From positions 859,231 to 923,230 of the forward strand of contig JANEZZ010002064.1 in the NCBI GenBank assembly GCA_026122225.1: DNA of 64,000 nt. Direction: 5' to 3'. Source of the stretch: Heloderma charlesbogerti (Eukaryota; Chordata; Lepidosauria; Squamata; Helodermatidae). Shown one piece after another: positions 9,973 through 20,673 of this stretch (positions are counted from its first letter, which is position 1; every line of letters begins with the position of its first letter). The position numbers and the translations under genes are program-made. A model generated the notes under the pieces. It did no database searches. It was not told the DNA's origin and was given only the letters and a program-made list of their open reading frames with translations.

Positions 9973-11900
9973 CAACAGTTTTCAAACAAATGTTCAGAAA
10001 ATCCACACAAAGTCCTCTATTTCTCAGCATAAACAATTAATGAGCCCCTCTCCCTGTTTGTGTCTTAACAGGAAGAAAACCTCAGGTCAAGATGCCGTTT
10101 TTCCCCCAGCATGGAGGTGTGCTGTGTGAGTGGGGGGTTGTTGGGGGAAGCTCACTTTTTGAATTTTTGCATCTTGTGCAGTTTTTGAGCTGTTAAGGCC
10201 ACTTCCATAAAAAGAGAGGTCAGAGACCATTTCTTATGAGGGGTAGCCATGCCTGAAACTCTCCATAATACTCCGTGCATCTGATGAAGTGGGCTATAGC
10301 CTATGAAAGTTTATGCTAGAATAAATTTGTTAGTCTTTTAGGTGCTACAAATTTCTTGTGAGTTTCCCTCATAAGAATAAAGCTTGATAGGTTTTCTGAA
10401 CAAGGATTCTCCCTCCTGCCTAATTGTTTCTTAACTTAATAAGAGGCCAGTTGTTAGCATTTGAATGGACTGCCAGAGGACTGTCCTGTATTTGAAGGGC
10501 AGGCCTCTGTTTGAAGGGCTGCCCTGTCCCATTTCAGGTTAAAGATAACCATAAGAACTGTTGCTCATCAGCAGTTAACACCTGAACAGGCAGGGCCACA
10601 GGTCACAGTCTTCCACGCTAAGGTAAGATGTACTGTATTTCTATTTAAATTATAAAAATTGTTTCTAAATGTGCATCTGTACATATAAATTAGCATATGC
10701 AAAAGACATGCAAAGGACTCTTTGTCCTCTTTTTTGCGATTCATAAGTGGCCATCCTATTCCACACTAAACAGAGACCAGAAGCTCTGCATAAACAATCC
10801 TGCTATAAAGTTATAAATCTAATAAATGAACCAAGACTGTTCAAAATCACAATTAAAAAGTGCCTATAAATGCACATATACATGTTAATGGCTAAAAATA
10901 TGCTATTGAATCATTAGCTGGAAACAGGACATACAGGTGTTAAGGAGGCAAAGCGAAGGGCATGGAGGTTTCAGCGGCCTAGTGGAGATTTCAGGCCTAG
11001 CTATAACCTATGTTTTGCATTACATCCCTCCACCCAAAGTGGATTGAGCTGGTTAGTTCAAATCAATTTGTGCACGTCAGTACCCCTCCCTCCTTTGGAT
11101 TCTTCAGAAGATGTTGAAACTTTTTTAGTTTATTAATAATGTTCAGGGAATCATTATCTCCACCCTTTCCCGTCTCACTGCTTTTAGAATTAAAGCAACA
11201 GCAGCAACCTTTCTGAGGGACACAACAGCCTAATTCTATGCATGTAAGTGTGCATAGGATTATGGCCTATTTGGGGAATAAGCCCCCAGTGACACAGGGG
11301 GATTTACTTCCAAGCAAAACATGCACAGGATCCGCCTGCACATCAGCAATCCAGTTCCAAAGACTGTTGGCTGTGGAGTGGTGTCACACAGCCACATTTC
11401 TAATTAGTATCTTCATTTCTGCCTGAGGCTCTTGAATCACTTTAGGTCACTTGTTGATGAAAAGATGAAGTGCCTGAGATCTACTTCACCTCCGCTACAC
11501 AGCTACACATTGTCCACTCCGTTCAGTTCCATTCTCCCTCCCAAAGAGATGGGAGGGGTGTGAGGAGGAGGAGGCGGCTCCTTTTCTAGATCTCCCTCCT
11601 TTCAAACCTTCACTAGCCTCCAGCTAATTGTGCACAACTCTTCCTCTAGTCTTACCCAGATTCATCAGCTTTCACAATGATGGTAATTAACTCACGCACC
11701 CCAGGAAGAAGAATTCAGAATCTAATCCTGTTCCCATGACAGTCAATAGCTTTTAACAGAATAACTACAAGTCAAGAGAAATGGCCAGGATTCTAGAATG
11801 ATATTTGCAAACTGCTGCTTTTTCCAATGTTGCAAAACAGCTTGACCCTGCTTAGGCACCCAGCCGACTAATGTCTAGTACCTCAAACAGGCTGAGATTT
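9973..11900. other. Repeat-poor upstream DNA with one amniote repeat tail
   Basis: No gene is visible. 10268-10360 (GCATCTGATGAAGTGGGCTA, then GAAAGTTTATGCTAGAATAA and TTTGTTAGTCTTTTAGGTGC) resembles a dispersed repeat tail common in amniote genomes. Its family is not assigned. 11233-11275 carries part of a foldback motif (CTATGCAT...TGCATAGGAT). Confidence 0.4.
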
Positions 11901-11939
11901 GCAACGAAATTTATAAAGGTCTGAAGGGGGGTGCTTGTG

Positions 11940-12085
11940 CATCTGTCCTGTAAAAGCATAGAGTCTAAGTGTACCGTCAGATGCCTAAGGTACTTACAGA
12001 CCACCCAGAAAGTTAACATTTGGCACAAATCCATTAAAAACCGATGGGTTGTCATGCACAAGCGGATGCTTTTACAGAACAACTC
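11940..12085. repeat. Small foldback element
   Basis: CTGTAAAAGCA near 11948 is mirrored by TGCTTTTACAG near 12067, giving an inverted repeat around a loop of roughly 110 bp. Family not recognised. Confidence 0.4.
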
Positions 12086-12119
12086 ACGATCGGCTCCTGC
12101 TGAGCACGATGCCTGAATC

Positions 12120-12445
12120 CAGTCCGCTTGGTTGTTTAGGGGCTAAACAACCCAGCAATGAATCCAACAACAAACCATGGGTTAAGCACTGGGTTGTTTA
12201 GCTCCTAACCCAGACAGCTCAGCAGTCTGGGTTTGGACATGACGCTCAACAGGAGCCAATTGTGGGTTGCTGAGCTGATTGTGGGTTATAGAGTAAAGTG
12301 GAAGAGGTGGGTGTGCTGCAGGCAATGCACCCACTCTTTTTTGCTCATGCGTGATAACCCATTGGTTTTCAAAATGATGGGTTGTCATTATGTGCAAACA
12401 GCCCCACGAGCTTCAACCCACTGGTAGTGGTCGTGGTCATGTGTC
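12120..12445 (+). repeat. Foldback element, GGGTTGTTT family
   Basis: It is made of many AACCCA/TGGGTT words in both orientations, including GGTTGTTTAGGGGCTAAACA followed by ACCCAGCA. The same words occur in inverted order at 60720-61250. No coding capacity was recognised. Confidence 0.55.
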
Positions 12446-13070
12446 GAAAAATCACTATGTATGGAGTTCTTAGCACACCCCTGAGAATGTGTTCTACTGT
12501 GGTGGGCAGGGCTGGCGTCGAGGGTAGGCATGGTTGGGTACCTGCCGAGGGAGGGCCCACATCCTCAGAAGGGGCCCACTGACAAGGGCCCACTGGAGCT
12601 GCTCCTCCACTCCACCGGCGCAATCTGCTTGTTCACCTTCCTTTCCGTCTGGCCCAGACAATGGTGGTGATGAGAAGGAGGAGCCATAGATGCCATGGCC
12701 TACTTGCTCACTGGCTCTCTGCCTGTCAAGTGAACAATAATGAGAGAAGATGAGGAGCAGTAGCAGCTGGTGACAATGGTAGTGAGTAGACTCACTAAGG
12801 GAGAGGCTCATTGAAGGTGGCTTGCCCAAGGGCACTCAAAAACCCAGAGCCAGCAGGGGCGATGGGGAAAAGCCACCTGGCTTGATATAGCAAAGAGATC
12901 TCTGTGCAGAAGCATGTTTCCGGATATGTATCTGGTATCTATATTATAATGCTCCTCAAGGCCCAAACTGAAATGGCTGGATGCATATTTTGACTGATGG
13001 GGAAGGTCTGGGGGCACTAGTTGTGTACAACTAGAGATGGTCAAGGCCAATGCGTGCAGAGTTTTTCACG
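12446..13070. other. Unassigned upstream DNA
   Basis: No gene is supported. CAGGGCTGGCGTCGAGGGTA at 12507 looks like the left end of another CAG-type hAT element, but I could not locate a matching right end. Confidence 0.35.
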
Positions 13071-13154
13071 TCAGCAGCCCACACTTAGTGGGCCTTACAC
13101 ACATGCCACCAGCGGGTTAGAGTCAATGCAAGCAGCATGCTGCCAGAAACCTAG

Positions 13155-13509
13155 TTTGCATGTAATGAGAAACTGTCGTGAGTGAATTTCCCCATGGGGC
13201 TTTTTATCACAGCTGCCGCCATTGTGAATATTTGAGCCATAGTGAGAGCACGCCATAGCTTGTCATTACAAGCAAACTTGGAGAGGGTAGGTTGTTGGGG
13301 TGATTAAAAAGCCACCCAGAACCCATGGCCTGTTGTAGGATTGTGGGTAGCTTGTTAACCACCCCAGCAACCCATCCTCACTGGGTTTGTACGTAACAGC
13401 AAGCTATAGTGCACCTCCGCATGGCTCAAATATCCAAAATGGCAACAGCTGCCACAATGAGAAGCCCCACGGGGAAATTCACCCACAGTGGCTTCTTGTT
13501 ATGTGCAAA
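13155..13509. repeat. Long foldback element with ~115-bp arms
   Basis: The left arm 13155-13269 starts TTTGCATGTAATGAG and ends GCCATAGCTTGTCATTAC. The right arm 13393-13509 starts GTAACAGCAAGCTATAG and ends TTGTTATGTGCAAA. The right arm is the reverse complement of the left at about 80 percent by eye, including AATTTCCCCATGGGGC and ATATTTGAGCCAT. The loop contains AACCCATGGCCTGTTGTAGG, a word shared with 30775-30800. Confidence 0.75.
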
Positions 13510-13546
13510 CCTGCCCAGAGAAATCAGCCCTGCACCAGAAAGAGCA

Positions 13547-13660
13547 CAGCCTTCCCCAACTTGGTGCCCTCCAGATGTGTTGGTTTACACTGTACACTGG
13601 CTGGGGATGATGGGACTTGTAAATCAACACATCTGGAGGGCACCAGGTTGGGGAGGGTTG
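13547..13660. mobile_element. hAT-like palindromic MITE
   Basis: CAGCCTTCCCCAACTTGGTG leads in and CACCAGGTTGGGGAGGGTTG leads out. The inner arms are CCCTCCAGATGTGTTG and CAACACATCTGGAGGG. Confidence 0.8.
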
Positions 13661-14264
13661 GATTACAGAGTGAAACTAATCTACGTGAAGTGACTTTGAG
13701 TATACACTTTTAACTGAGTAATCCAGTCAATAAACTAGGAACTTCTGCTTGATAAATGGCAAGCTCTTCTTTCATTGGCTATTGGTCATCTCTCTAGGTT
13801 TTATGGGATTTTAAAGAATCCACATAAAAGGCTGTCCTTGCTGCAAAGGCTACCTAAAATGCCAAATTTCAAGTAGGTTCATCGAAGCACAGATATACTA
13901 GGTCAGTTCTGAAAATGCTTTCAGGTGTGCAGTATTCTGTGAAATGTTTATGGGGGGAAGTTAAATTGCACCACCAGCCAGCTTGCCTGCTTGATAAACC
14001 AAGCAAAACTGTATTTGTTCTATAAATATTCTTTTAAAAGCGTACTGTTATCTTTTATGGATATGGCGTAACAATTTAGTTGCTGGTAAGGTTGCTACCT
14101 TTTTCATGGGCATAGGGCCCATGCCTTGTATAGCTGCATAAGAAGTAAAAATCAATAGGTGAGGTATTCCCCATGACTCTTTCATAGCTAGAAAAGCTTC
14201 AGGGGACTGCCCATAAAGTCCATAACACTTTAGGGCCCTTTAAAACCCCTGGTGACTTGTCAAA
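13661..14264. other. Unassigned upstream DNA
   Basis: No gene and no confidently named repeat is visible. Confidence 0.4.
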
Positions 14265-14272
14265 CTTTACAC

Positions 14273-14591
14273 CAGGGGTGCAGAACATCAGACCCTGGGA
14301 CCAAATCCAGCCCTCCGGAGGTCCTGACATGACCACATCCATTCCCTAGTCCCATCCTTTCCCCTCAGTGTTCAGTGGTTTTCTGGCTTTTGTACAGTTT
14401 TTTTCCCCATTCTAAAAGGTTGAAATTCCCCTCCTAATGCTTAGTTACTAGCAGTAAGAACTTTAAGCTAAAGTATGCTGGTATTTTGGTCTTATTCCTT
14501 TTGTCATCAGCCCCACCCACCAGAATGTGGCCCCCAGAGCTTCTCCAAAATAAGAGTTAGCCCTCTGGCTGAAAGAGGTTCTGCACTCCTG
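14273..14591. mobile_element. Non-autonomous hAT transposon with perfect 8-bp TSD
   Basis: The 319-bp element starts CAGGGGTGCAGAAC and ends GTTCTGCACTCCTG, so its terminal inverted repeats match at 13 of 14 positions. It is flanked on both sides by CTTTACAC (14265-14272 and 14592-14599), an exact 8-bp target duplication. That combination identifies a hAT element. It carries no transposase. Confidence 0.88.
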
Positions 14592-14599
14592 CTTTACAC

Positions 14600-16400
14600 C
14601 ATTTTGACCAATGCCCAATCTTGTTGCCCTTGATGCATAATATACCTTATGGATGGTCTCCACCTAGGCTTATAAACAGCCACTCCACTGGTCATCTGTG
14701 CCAAGCTTTGTGTGCGTGCAGACCCACGGACACCAGTTTTCACAATTGTTGTCTAGTAAAGGAGCATCATCTTGCTAGTGTTGGGTGTCTCTGGACCTAT
14801 CTACCTTTATAGGTTTGTGGGCTTCTAGTGACTGGATCTTGTTCACTTCAGTTGATTAACCCATGTATATTACTGTCCATTTCACACATTATGAAACAGG
14901 CTCCTGCCTGCAAATGGTCATGTCAACATAAATGTATTAATCTTGGTCTATGGAGGTTCAGCAGGACCACTTTACAGTAAGAGACTAAAATGGAACCCTT
15001 TCAGAATTTGCAAAAGCCTGATCTTTTCTATTAAGCCACCAATGTGAAGCCTGGCTAGCAAGAGGGCAAGTAACTGTGTGCTTATTTGCAATGCTGGTCT
15101 AGGGTGGTTATGTGTCCTACATTAGAGAGGGCAGTCCTTTATTTGAAGGCACCCTCTATCTGAAGGGCTGTCTAGTCCAAGTCCAGCCTAATGATAAAGA
15201 ACCACGAGAAAGGAGAACTGCCTGTCAAAATGTCTCATTATGAGTTTTGAAACCCTGGGGGTGACGTGGAATGAAGTGATGGCAGTGAAAGCACCTCCCT
15301 CCTACATTTCTACCCTAAATCACACCTTCCCCAAACTGCTAAAGTGATAGTGCTTTATTACATTCATGTGTGCATAATTAATTGTTAGGCTGTAAGGCTT
15401 TGATCCATAGAAATAGTGTGTTTTTCCAGAGAAGATTTTCTGACCTCTGCTGAGTTCCATGGAAGTACAGTTAGCTTAAAAATAAAGTAATAATAAATAG
15501 TGGACCCTCTTTTTATGTGTCCTCACCTCTCCCTTTTCCTTTCATAGATATGTATTTTGTGTTGTAACACCTGTTTGAATACCTTGTTATAATATGCAGG
15601 ATTGTAGCAAGTTCTTAAAATTTTAACAGAGCTATTTGATTAATGCACAGCATTAAGTGTACTTATGCCTCATTGATTTCAAGAGAACTCAAGGCTGTGG
15701 TCTCAAGACTACTTTGTAGGAAGGCAGTAACTCTGAAATTAGCAGGGCTTGCTTCTGAGTGAACACATCAAGAATCAGCTTTACTGTGCACAGAATTGTA
15801 GCTGTGGTATGTAGAACATAGGACGAGGTATTTCCCGGAACATTTTTTAAAACTGACATGTTGTTTATTTGGTGCTGTGAAAACAAAACGTAAAATTCTC
15901 CAAAGAATCCTTAAAAACATCCCAGTATTACTCCCCCACCCTGATCAGTCTTCCTCACCCCTGCTAAAATGTATAAATGGAGGGTAGATCTGGAATTAAC
16001 TGCTCAATCCTATGTATGTCTATTCAGAGGCAAATCCCATTTCAGTGAGGCTTACTGCCAGGTTATGTATGTATGTATGATTACAGCCTTAAAGAACAAA
16101 TCTATGCGTGTATACTTGGAAGTAAGTCCCACTGTTTATTGGGTCTTACTCCCAGGGAAGTATGCACAGGATTGCAGCCTCAAAGGACAACGTAATAAGA
16201 ACTAATATTTCACGATTTCTTAAAAGATGAGAGGAACAGCTTTAAAAACCGAAGCTTACAATACTGTGTCTAGGGTTCAACAACAACCAGTCAACTGAAG
16301 GCCATATATAGGAAAATCCTCATTTTGTCGCATGTCTTTGATCAGCAACGAACAAACCTGTTCTTAAAGCAAGCAGTGGGAATATAAGAGCGGGACATAT
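14600..16400. other. Unassigned DNA upstream of TGIF2
   Basis: No coding exon was recognised. 15995-16185 holds two diverged copies of a foldback word set (AATCCTATGTATGTCTATTC; AAGTAAGTCCCACTG; GCACAGGATTGCAGCC). Confidence 0.4.
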
Positions 16401-16666
16401 GTGTGTGTTTTACAAATGGAAACTTTTTTCTTTGAATGCAGGCTCCTCTCTCTCTCTCTCTGCCCTACACCTCTTTTCCGGGAGTTACAGAGGTCTGTTT
16501 TGTTTTTGTCCGGACGAAGTACCACCCACCTTCCGCCTGGGCCCCCTCCCCCACATTTTCAAATTGTCTTGGGGAGGGGGAGGAGAGCCGAGCCCGCCTG
16601 AAACTGGCTGCCCCCGCTCTGCACCCTGATGCGTGGAGCGCAGCAGTCACTGGGAGAGAGGGGATC

Positions 16667-16674
16667 TGACGTCA
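16667..16674. promoter_or_regulatory. Perfect CRE-like octamer
   Basis: TGACGTCA is the full palindromic cAMP-response element bound by CREB/ATF factors. It lies inside the CpG island, about 290 bp upstream of the exon 1 donor. Proximal CREs in CpG islands are often functional, but binding here is an inference. Confidence 0.5.
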
Positions 16675-16699
16675 GCCCATAGAGGTGGTTTCCAGCCCG

Positions 16700-16967
16700 A
16701 GCTGTCAGACCGTGTGGCAGGTTAGGTATTAAAGACCCGCCGAACGGCCCCGAGACCCCTCCTCTCCAGCGGGCCTCGTCTCCACGCACACCCACACAAA
16801 GAGGTGTCCATCGCCTCGTCCAGCCAGGATCCGGCATCAGTCGCAAACGCTCCCGTCTGCCAAGAGCTGGATCGAAGCACACCCCGGAGCCGAGCCAGGA
16901 GGCGAGCGGGGGGTGTGGGGCGGGGGCCGAAGCGCCGCACGGAAGAAAATGAAACCGACGCGGAAAA
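16700..16967 (+). other. TGIF2: TGIF2 exon 1 (5' boundary approximate)
   Basis: The exon ends at 16967, where AAAA is followed by the consensus donor GTGAGT. Its 5' end is not determinable here. It is usually non-coding in TGIF2. However, an ATG at 16949 with A at -3 reads ATG AAA CCG ACG CGG AAA A and joins exon 2 in frame with the canonical start, with no stop between. If used it would add 18 residues, starting MKPTRK and ending ASSST. Which start is used cannot be decided from sequence alone. Confidence 0.6.
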
Positions 16968-19716
16968 GTGAGTCTCTTGGAAGTTGCTCGGGTGCGCTTT
17001 CCTTCTCCCGCCCCTCCCCGAGAAAACTTTTTGTAGCTGCTGGAGGTTTGTTTTTGTTGCGAAAGCGTGCGGAGCGCTGGACGGCGGAAAGCACTTGTAA
17101 GGGGGTCGGGCTTTTGCAAAGCGCGTCTGCTTTTTCCCAACGGCAGAAGGGGGGAGAGTTTCGTGTCCGGAGGGAATGGAGCACCCTCGTGGAGACCGGG
17201 CGTGCGGGCGTGCGCCGCCGTCTCCCATCCGGGGCTTGCAAAAGCTCCTCAACTTTGCGAAAAGTCGACCGGGGTAGGGGGTGTTGGGGAGAAGCAGGAG
17301 CACGAGGGAAGAAAGGAGGAGGAGGAGGAAGACGAAAAATGCCTTCCCAGCTCTCAGCTTGCACCTCTTTTCCGGGAGGGAGCGAGAGGCGAGGGAGTTA
17401 GGAAGATAATCTTTTGTTCGGTCACATTTATTGCAACATTGCAGGAGGCAAAGCAAATCAGATCCAACTTCTTCGCCTTCCTATCTGCATGGGCGATTCT
17501 CTTTTCTCCCCCGCCCCCAGCCAACAACAAAGTTGAATTTTAAAACTACTTCTAGGCTTCTCCCCCCCCGCCCCCTTTCTCTACTTTTACACATAACTCT
17601 TCTTTCTTGATCCCAAAATGGCAACTTTCCCAATTTTCTCTTTTGCAAACTTCCCCCTCCCCCCACATCTGTATTTTCCCCTCTCCGTCCGCCCCCCCCC
17701 CCCCAAATCCCACCGATTTTTTTATTGGGTGAATTTTCAAAAGTTTTCTTTTTTGTGCCCCCGGTGATTTGCAGAGCTGGTAAAATGACAGCTGGGGCGA
17801 GGTGTGTGTGTGTTTGGAGTAAAACCGGGGTAACGCGTGCGATGGAGAAGGGGGGGCCGCGCAAGTTCCTGTTTCTTTTGGAACAAAGAGAACTCTGTCT
17901 AGGCATCTGTCACTCAGGGAGAGACACGGAGCGAAACTTTTGGTGTGCGCTTTTCTCGCTTTCCGATTGATTCTAGTCCTTGGGTTCCCCGGGAACCCCT
18001 CTTTTTCCCGGGTTGGGGGTTCTATGTCTCGGCTAATCCGAAGCTTTGCCTTTTGATCACGCCATGGAACGGATTCGGAGGAGGAGAACTGGGGGTAAGA
18101 GCGGCGGTGTAACAGGCAGAAAACATGGAGTCCCCGTCTGTTTTGTGTGTAGCGAGCAGGGTAGGGATTTAAAGAAAGGGATGGGGGTTGGACTGAGGTT
18201 ATCGTTGCTCTCCACCTTACTTTCTTCCCTTTTGAAACTCCAGAGCCGAGCTCATTATCTAGCCTGTGCTGATGTGGGAAATCCACGCGTTTCTTTTTAT
18301 TTTTATTTACTTCTTTTAAGAAAAAATATTGCTTCTTACTAAGTAGCAAACTTCTGACATGTGGTTTGGCTTTCTTGAATTCAAACTGAAGAAAATGAAG
18401 TCTTTGATCTGTTTCTCTCTCCCACCCCCAGTTCTTTTCCGCCCCTCTTGGGCTCTGTTTTCAGTGGCATTCCCTTTGTGTAGGAATGGACACGGCGAGT
18501 GCCGCTTGTTGCTGTTTTAACTTCCTTTTGCTAGCTTTTGAGGGGTTGGTGTTTTTGAAAGTGGGCGGTTTGGGGCAAACATAAGGCGACCCCCCCCCAG
18601 TGCTTTCAAGCCGACACTCCTCTCTCCTTCCTGTATTGTTTGCATTTTTAGTTCTTTTTTTTAAATTGCTCTGGGCTGGATTGTGCAGTTCCCATGTGCA
18701 GCTGGTGGTGTGGGTAGCTCAGGAGGAAACGGCAGCAAAAAAAGAGCGAGCACCTCCTCCATCTCTGATGAGTTACAGACTTGAAACGGAGGGGAGAGAG
18801 AATGCCTCCCTCACGTAGCCAGCACCCCCCCCCCTCCAGCCCTGTGGCACCCGGCGTTGCCTGCAGGAGTAGGGCGAGAATCCATTTGCTTTTTTAATTA
18901 GGCACAAAGTCTTGCCATTTTCTCTTGTTTCTGAGGGAGGGAGAGGCGGGCTTGCATTTCAATGGACTTGAATTTGCCTGGTGTGTATGCGCGCGCTTGC
19001 CCGCTCGCTTGGGATGGATCTGTTGATCTTTGAACGCGTTCCTCCGACCACACGTCTGGGAAGGGGCACTGAGCTAATCTTACCCAAACTGAAAGTCGAC
19101 TGTTCTGCTAACCGATTTTTATATATAGGTTCTCTCTTTGAAGTGTGTGTGTGTGTGTGTGTGTTGGGGGGGTGTCTTGTAGATGTATTGCTCTGTCTGT
19201 GCTAAGGGGAGAAACTTAAGGATACGATGTGTAAGTCTTTGAACCCCCCAAAGGAAAATGCACCTTAATTTCCGCACATTTTGTATGTTTTGGCAGAACA
19301 CCCCAATACTCAGAATGCCTTGTGCTTTTTGTGTGTGGACTTTTTAAAAGAAATTTTTTTTTGATGAATGAATTTTTAGATGTATATAATAACTCTAGAG
19401 ACATGCCCCCCCCCAAGTTCTCAAGGAGAGTTTCTTCATTTGGCAGGAAAAACCATTAAAGAAGCGAGTCTTCAAAAATAGGGTAACATTGTTAGATGTG
19501 GCCAGGGTTTGCCCTAAAGAAATGCGAGCCTTATTTGGAAAAACAGGATTTTCTATAAAAACATACCTTTATTAATTTCTTTACAAAGAACAGGTTGAGC
19601 TCTGCAGCCTTTGTTTATTACAAAGGGGTAGAACTTCGTACCTTATTTCAAAACATTGTGGCTCTGGAGTTAAGTGGAGCGTGAAGTATTGCTCTGTATT
19701 TGATCATGCTGTAGAG

Positions 19717-19834
19717 CAGGGGTTGGCCACCTGGTGCCCTCCAGCCTCCATCAGCCCCAGCCACTATGGCCAATGGCCAGGGATTGTGGGAGTTGTAGTC
19801 CAAGACATCTGGAGGGTACCCGGTTGCCAGCCTG
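19717..19834. mobile_element. hAT-like palindromic MITE
   Basis: It starts CAGGGGTTGGCCACCTGGTG and ends ACCCGGTTGCCAGCCTG. The core is CAGCCCCAGCCACTATGGCC and GGGAGTTGTAGTCCAAGACA. Confidence 0.75.
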
Positions 19835-19989
19835 TGCTATATAGAGTCTGGCCCAAAGATTGCCTTTGGATGGGATCAAACCATCGTCCACTGGTGGCTT
19901 AGGACAACTGGCCAGCTCTTGGCCTCAGTTAACCCATGTGTAAAATCGGGGGTTTGCGTCCCATTTGACCACTATGCCATGCTGTTAAG

Positions 19990-20388
19990 AAATGCATATC
20001 AGAATACCTGAGAGAGCGCCTCCTTCTTTACCAACCTGCCCGCTCACTGAGTTCATCAAAGGGCATGTTCCTGGTGGTTCCACATGGACCCATGGTCTGG
20101 TAGGAGTTCACCAGGAAAAGAGCCTTCAGTGTGGTGGCCCCTTTCCTGTGGAATTCCCTGCCTTTAGAAGTCAGGCAGGCGTCAACATTGTGTTCCTTCT
20201 GGCACCTCCTGAAGTAGTTGTTATTTGCATGACCAGCCGTGTTTTATTAGATTCAGCCTTATAGGAATTTGTCTTTTAAAAAGCGTTTTAACCTGATGTT
20301 GTATTCGTTTATCTTTGTTATTCACTGCTCCGAAATCTTCTGATGTGGAGTGGTACATAAATATTGTAAATAAATAAAATCTTAAGGT
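19990..20388 (+). mobile_element. L2-type LINE 3' fragment
   Basis: The fragment begins with the decayed C-terminal coding region (a degenerate equivalent of YLKERLL, then FSVVAPFLWNSLP). It ends in GAGTGGTACATAAATATTG and AAATAAATAAAATC. It lies directly upstream of the exon 2 acceptor. Confidence 0.65.
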
Positions 20389-20434
20389 GTGCACAATTCT
20401 ACATGTAACGCATGTGTCTTGGTATTGTCTCCAG

Positions 20435-20673
20435 GCTTGAGCCAGGACAGATCTGCCAGCAGTTCCACCATGTCAGATAGTGACTTTGGGGAGGATGATG
20501 GGAGCATATCTCAGGACCCGTCGCAGACTGGCAAGAGGAAACGGAGGGGCAATCTTCCAAAGGAGTCTGTGAAGATTCTCCGGGAATGGCTATACGAGCA
20601 CAGGTTCAACGCGTATCCTTCAGAACAAGAGAAACTCAGCCTTTCTGGACAGACAAGCCTCTCTGTTCTTCAG
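20435..20673 (+). CDS. TGIF2: TGIF2 exon 2: start codon and first part of TALE homeodomain
   Basis: TGIF2 is a nuclear TALE-class homeodomain protein. It represses TGF-beta and retinoid target genes by binding SMADs or DNA and recruiting histone deacetylases. The exon follows acceptor TTGTCTCCAG and ends at CAG before GTCAGA. The canonical ATG is at 20470 in a good context (CCACCATGT), giving [10 protein letters not shown] as N-terminus. Residues 22-68 are the first part of the homeodomain: [19 protein letters not shown] (22-40), the TALE-loop [15 protein letters not shown] (47-61), ending at SVLQ (65-68). KLSLSGQT and LSVLQ match TGIF2 and not TGIF1, which has KALLSQQT. The 35 bases before the ATG are open in frame and continue into exon 1. 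Splicing is phase 0 into exon 3. Confidence 0.95.

Larger units (their letters stand above)
16480..17300 (+). promoter_or_regulatory. TGIF2: CpG-island promoter of TGIF2
   Basis: This is the only long GC-rich, CpG-dense stretch in the upstream half of the window, and it contains the splice donor that ends exon 1. The transition from AT-rich flank is sharp at about 16430, after a (TC)n run. A perfect TGACGTCA octamer is at 16667-16674. A broad-type start somewhere in 16600-16800 is likely, but no single initiator can be fixed from sequence. The long open frames in this island on both strands are by-products of GC richness. Confidence 0.7.
16968..20434 (+). other. TGIF2: TGIF2 intron 1
   Basis: The intron runs from GTGAGT at 16968 to TTGTCTCCAG ending at 20434. 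Its first kilobase is the rest of the CpG island and includes C-rich tracts (poly-C at 17692-17704). A (TG)n microsatellite is at 19144-19163. The 3' part holds a MITE at 19717-19834 and an L2 tail at 19990-20388 that ends only 46 bp before the acceptor. Open frames of 141-265 aa here are shadows of base composition. Confidence 0.7.

Noticed and set aside
16559..18349. Long open frames of 140-265 aa on both strands around the CpG island
   Set aside because: They overlap one another on opposite strands, consist of low-complexity Arg/Pro/Gly/Ser, show no domain, and coincide with GC richness and the TGIF2 first exon.
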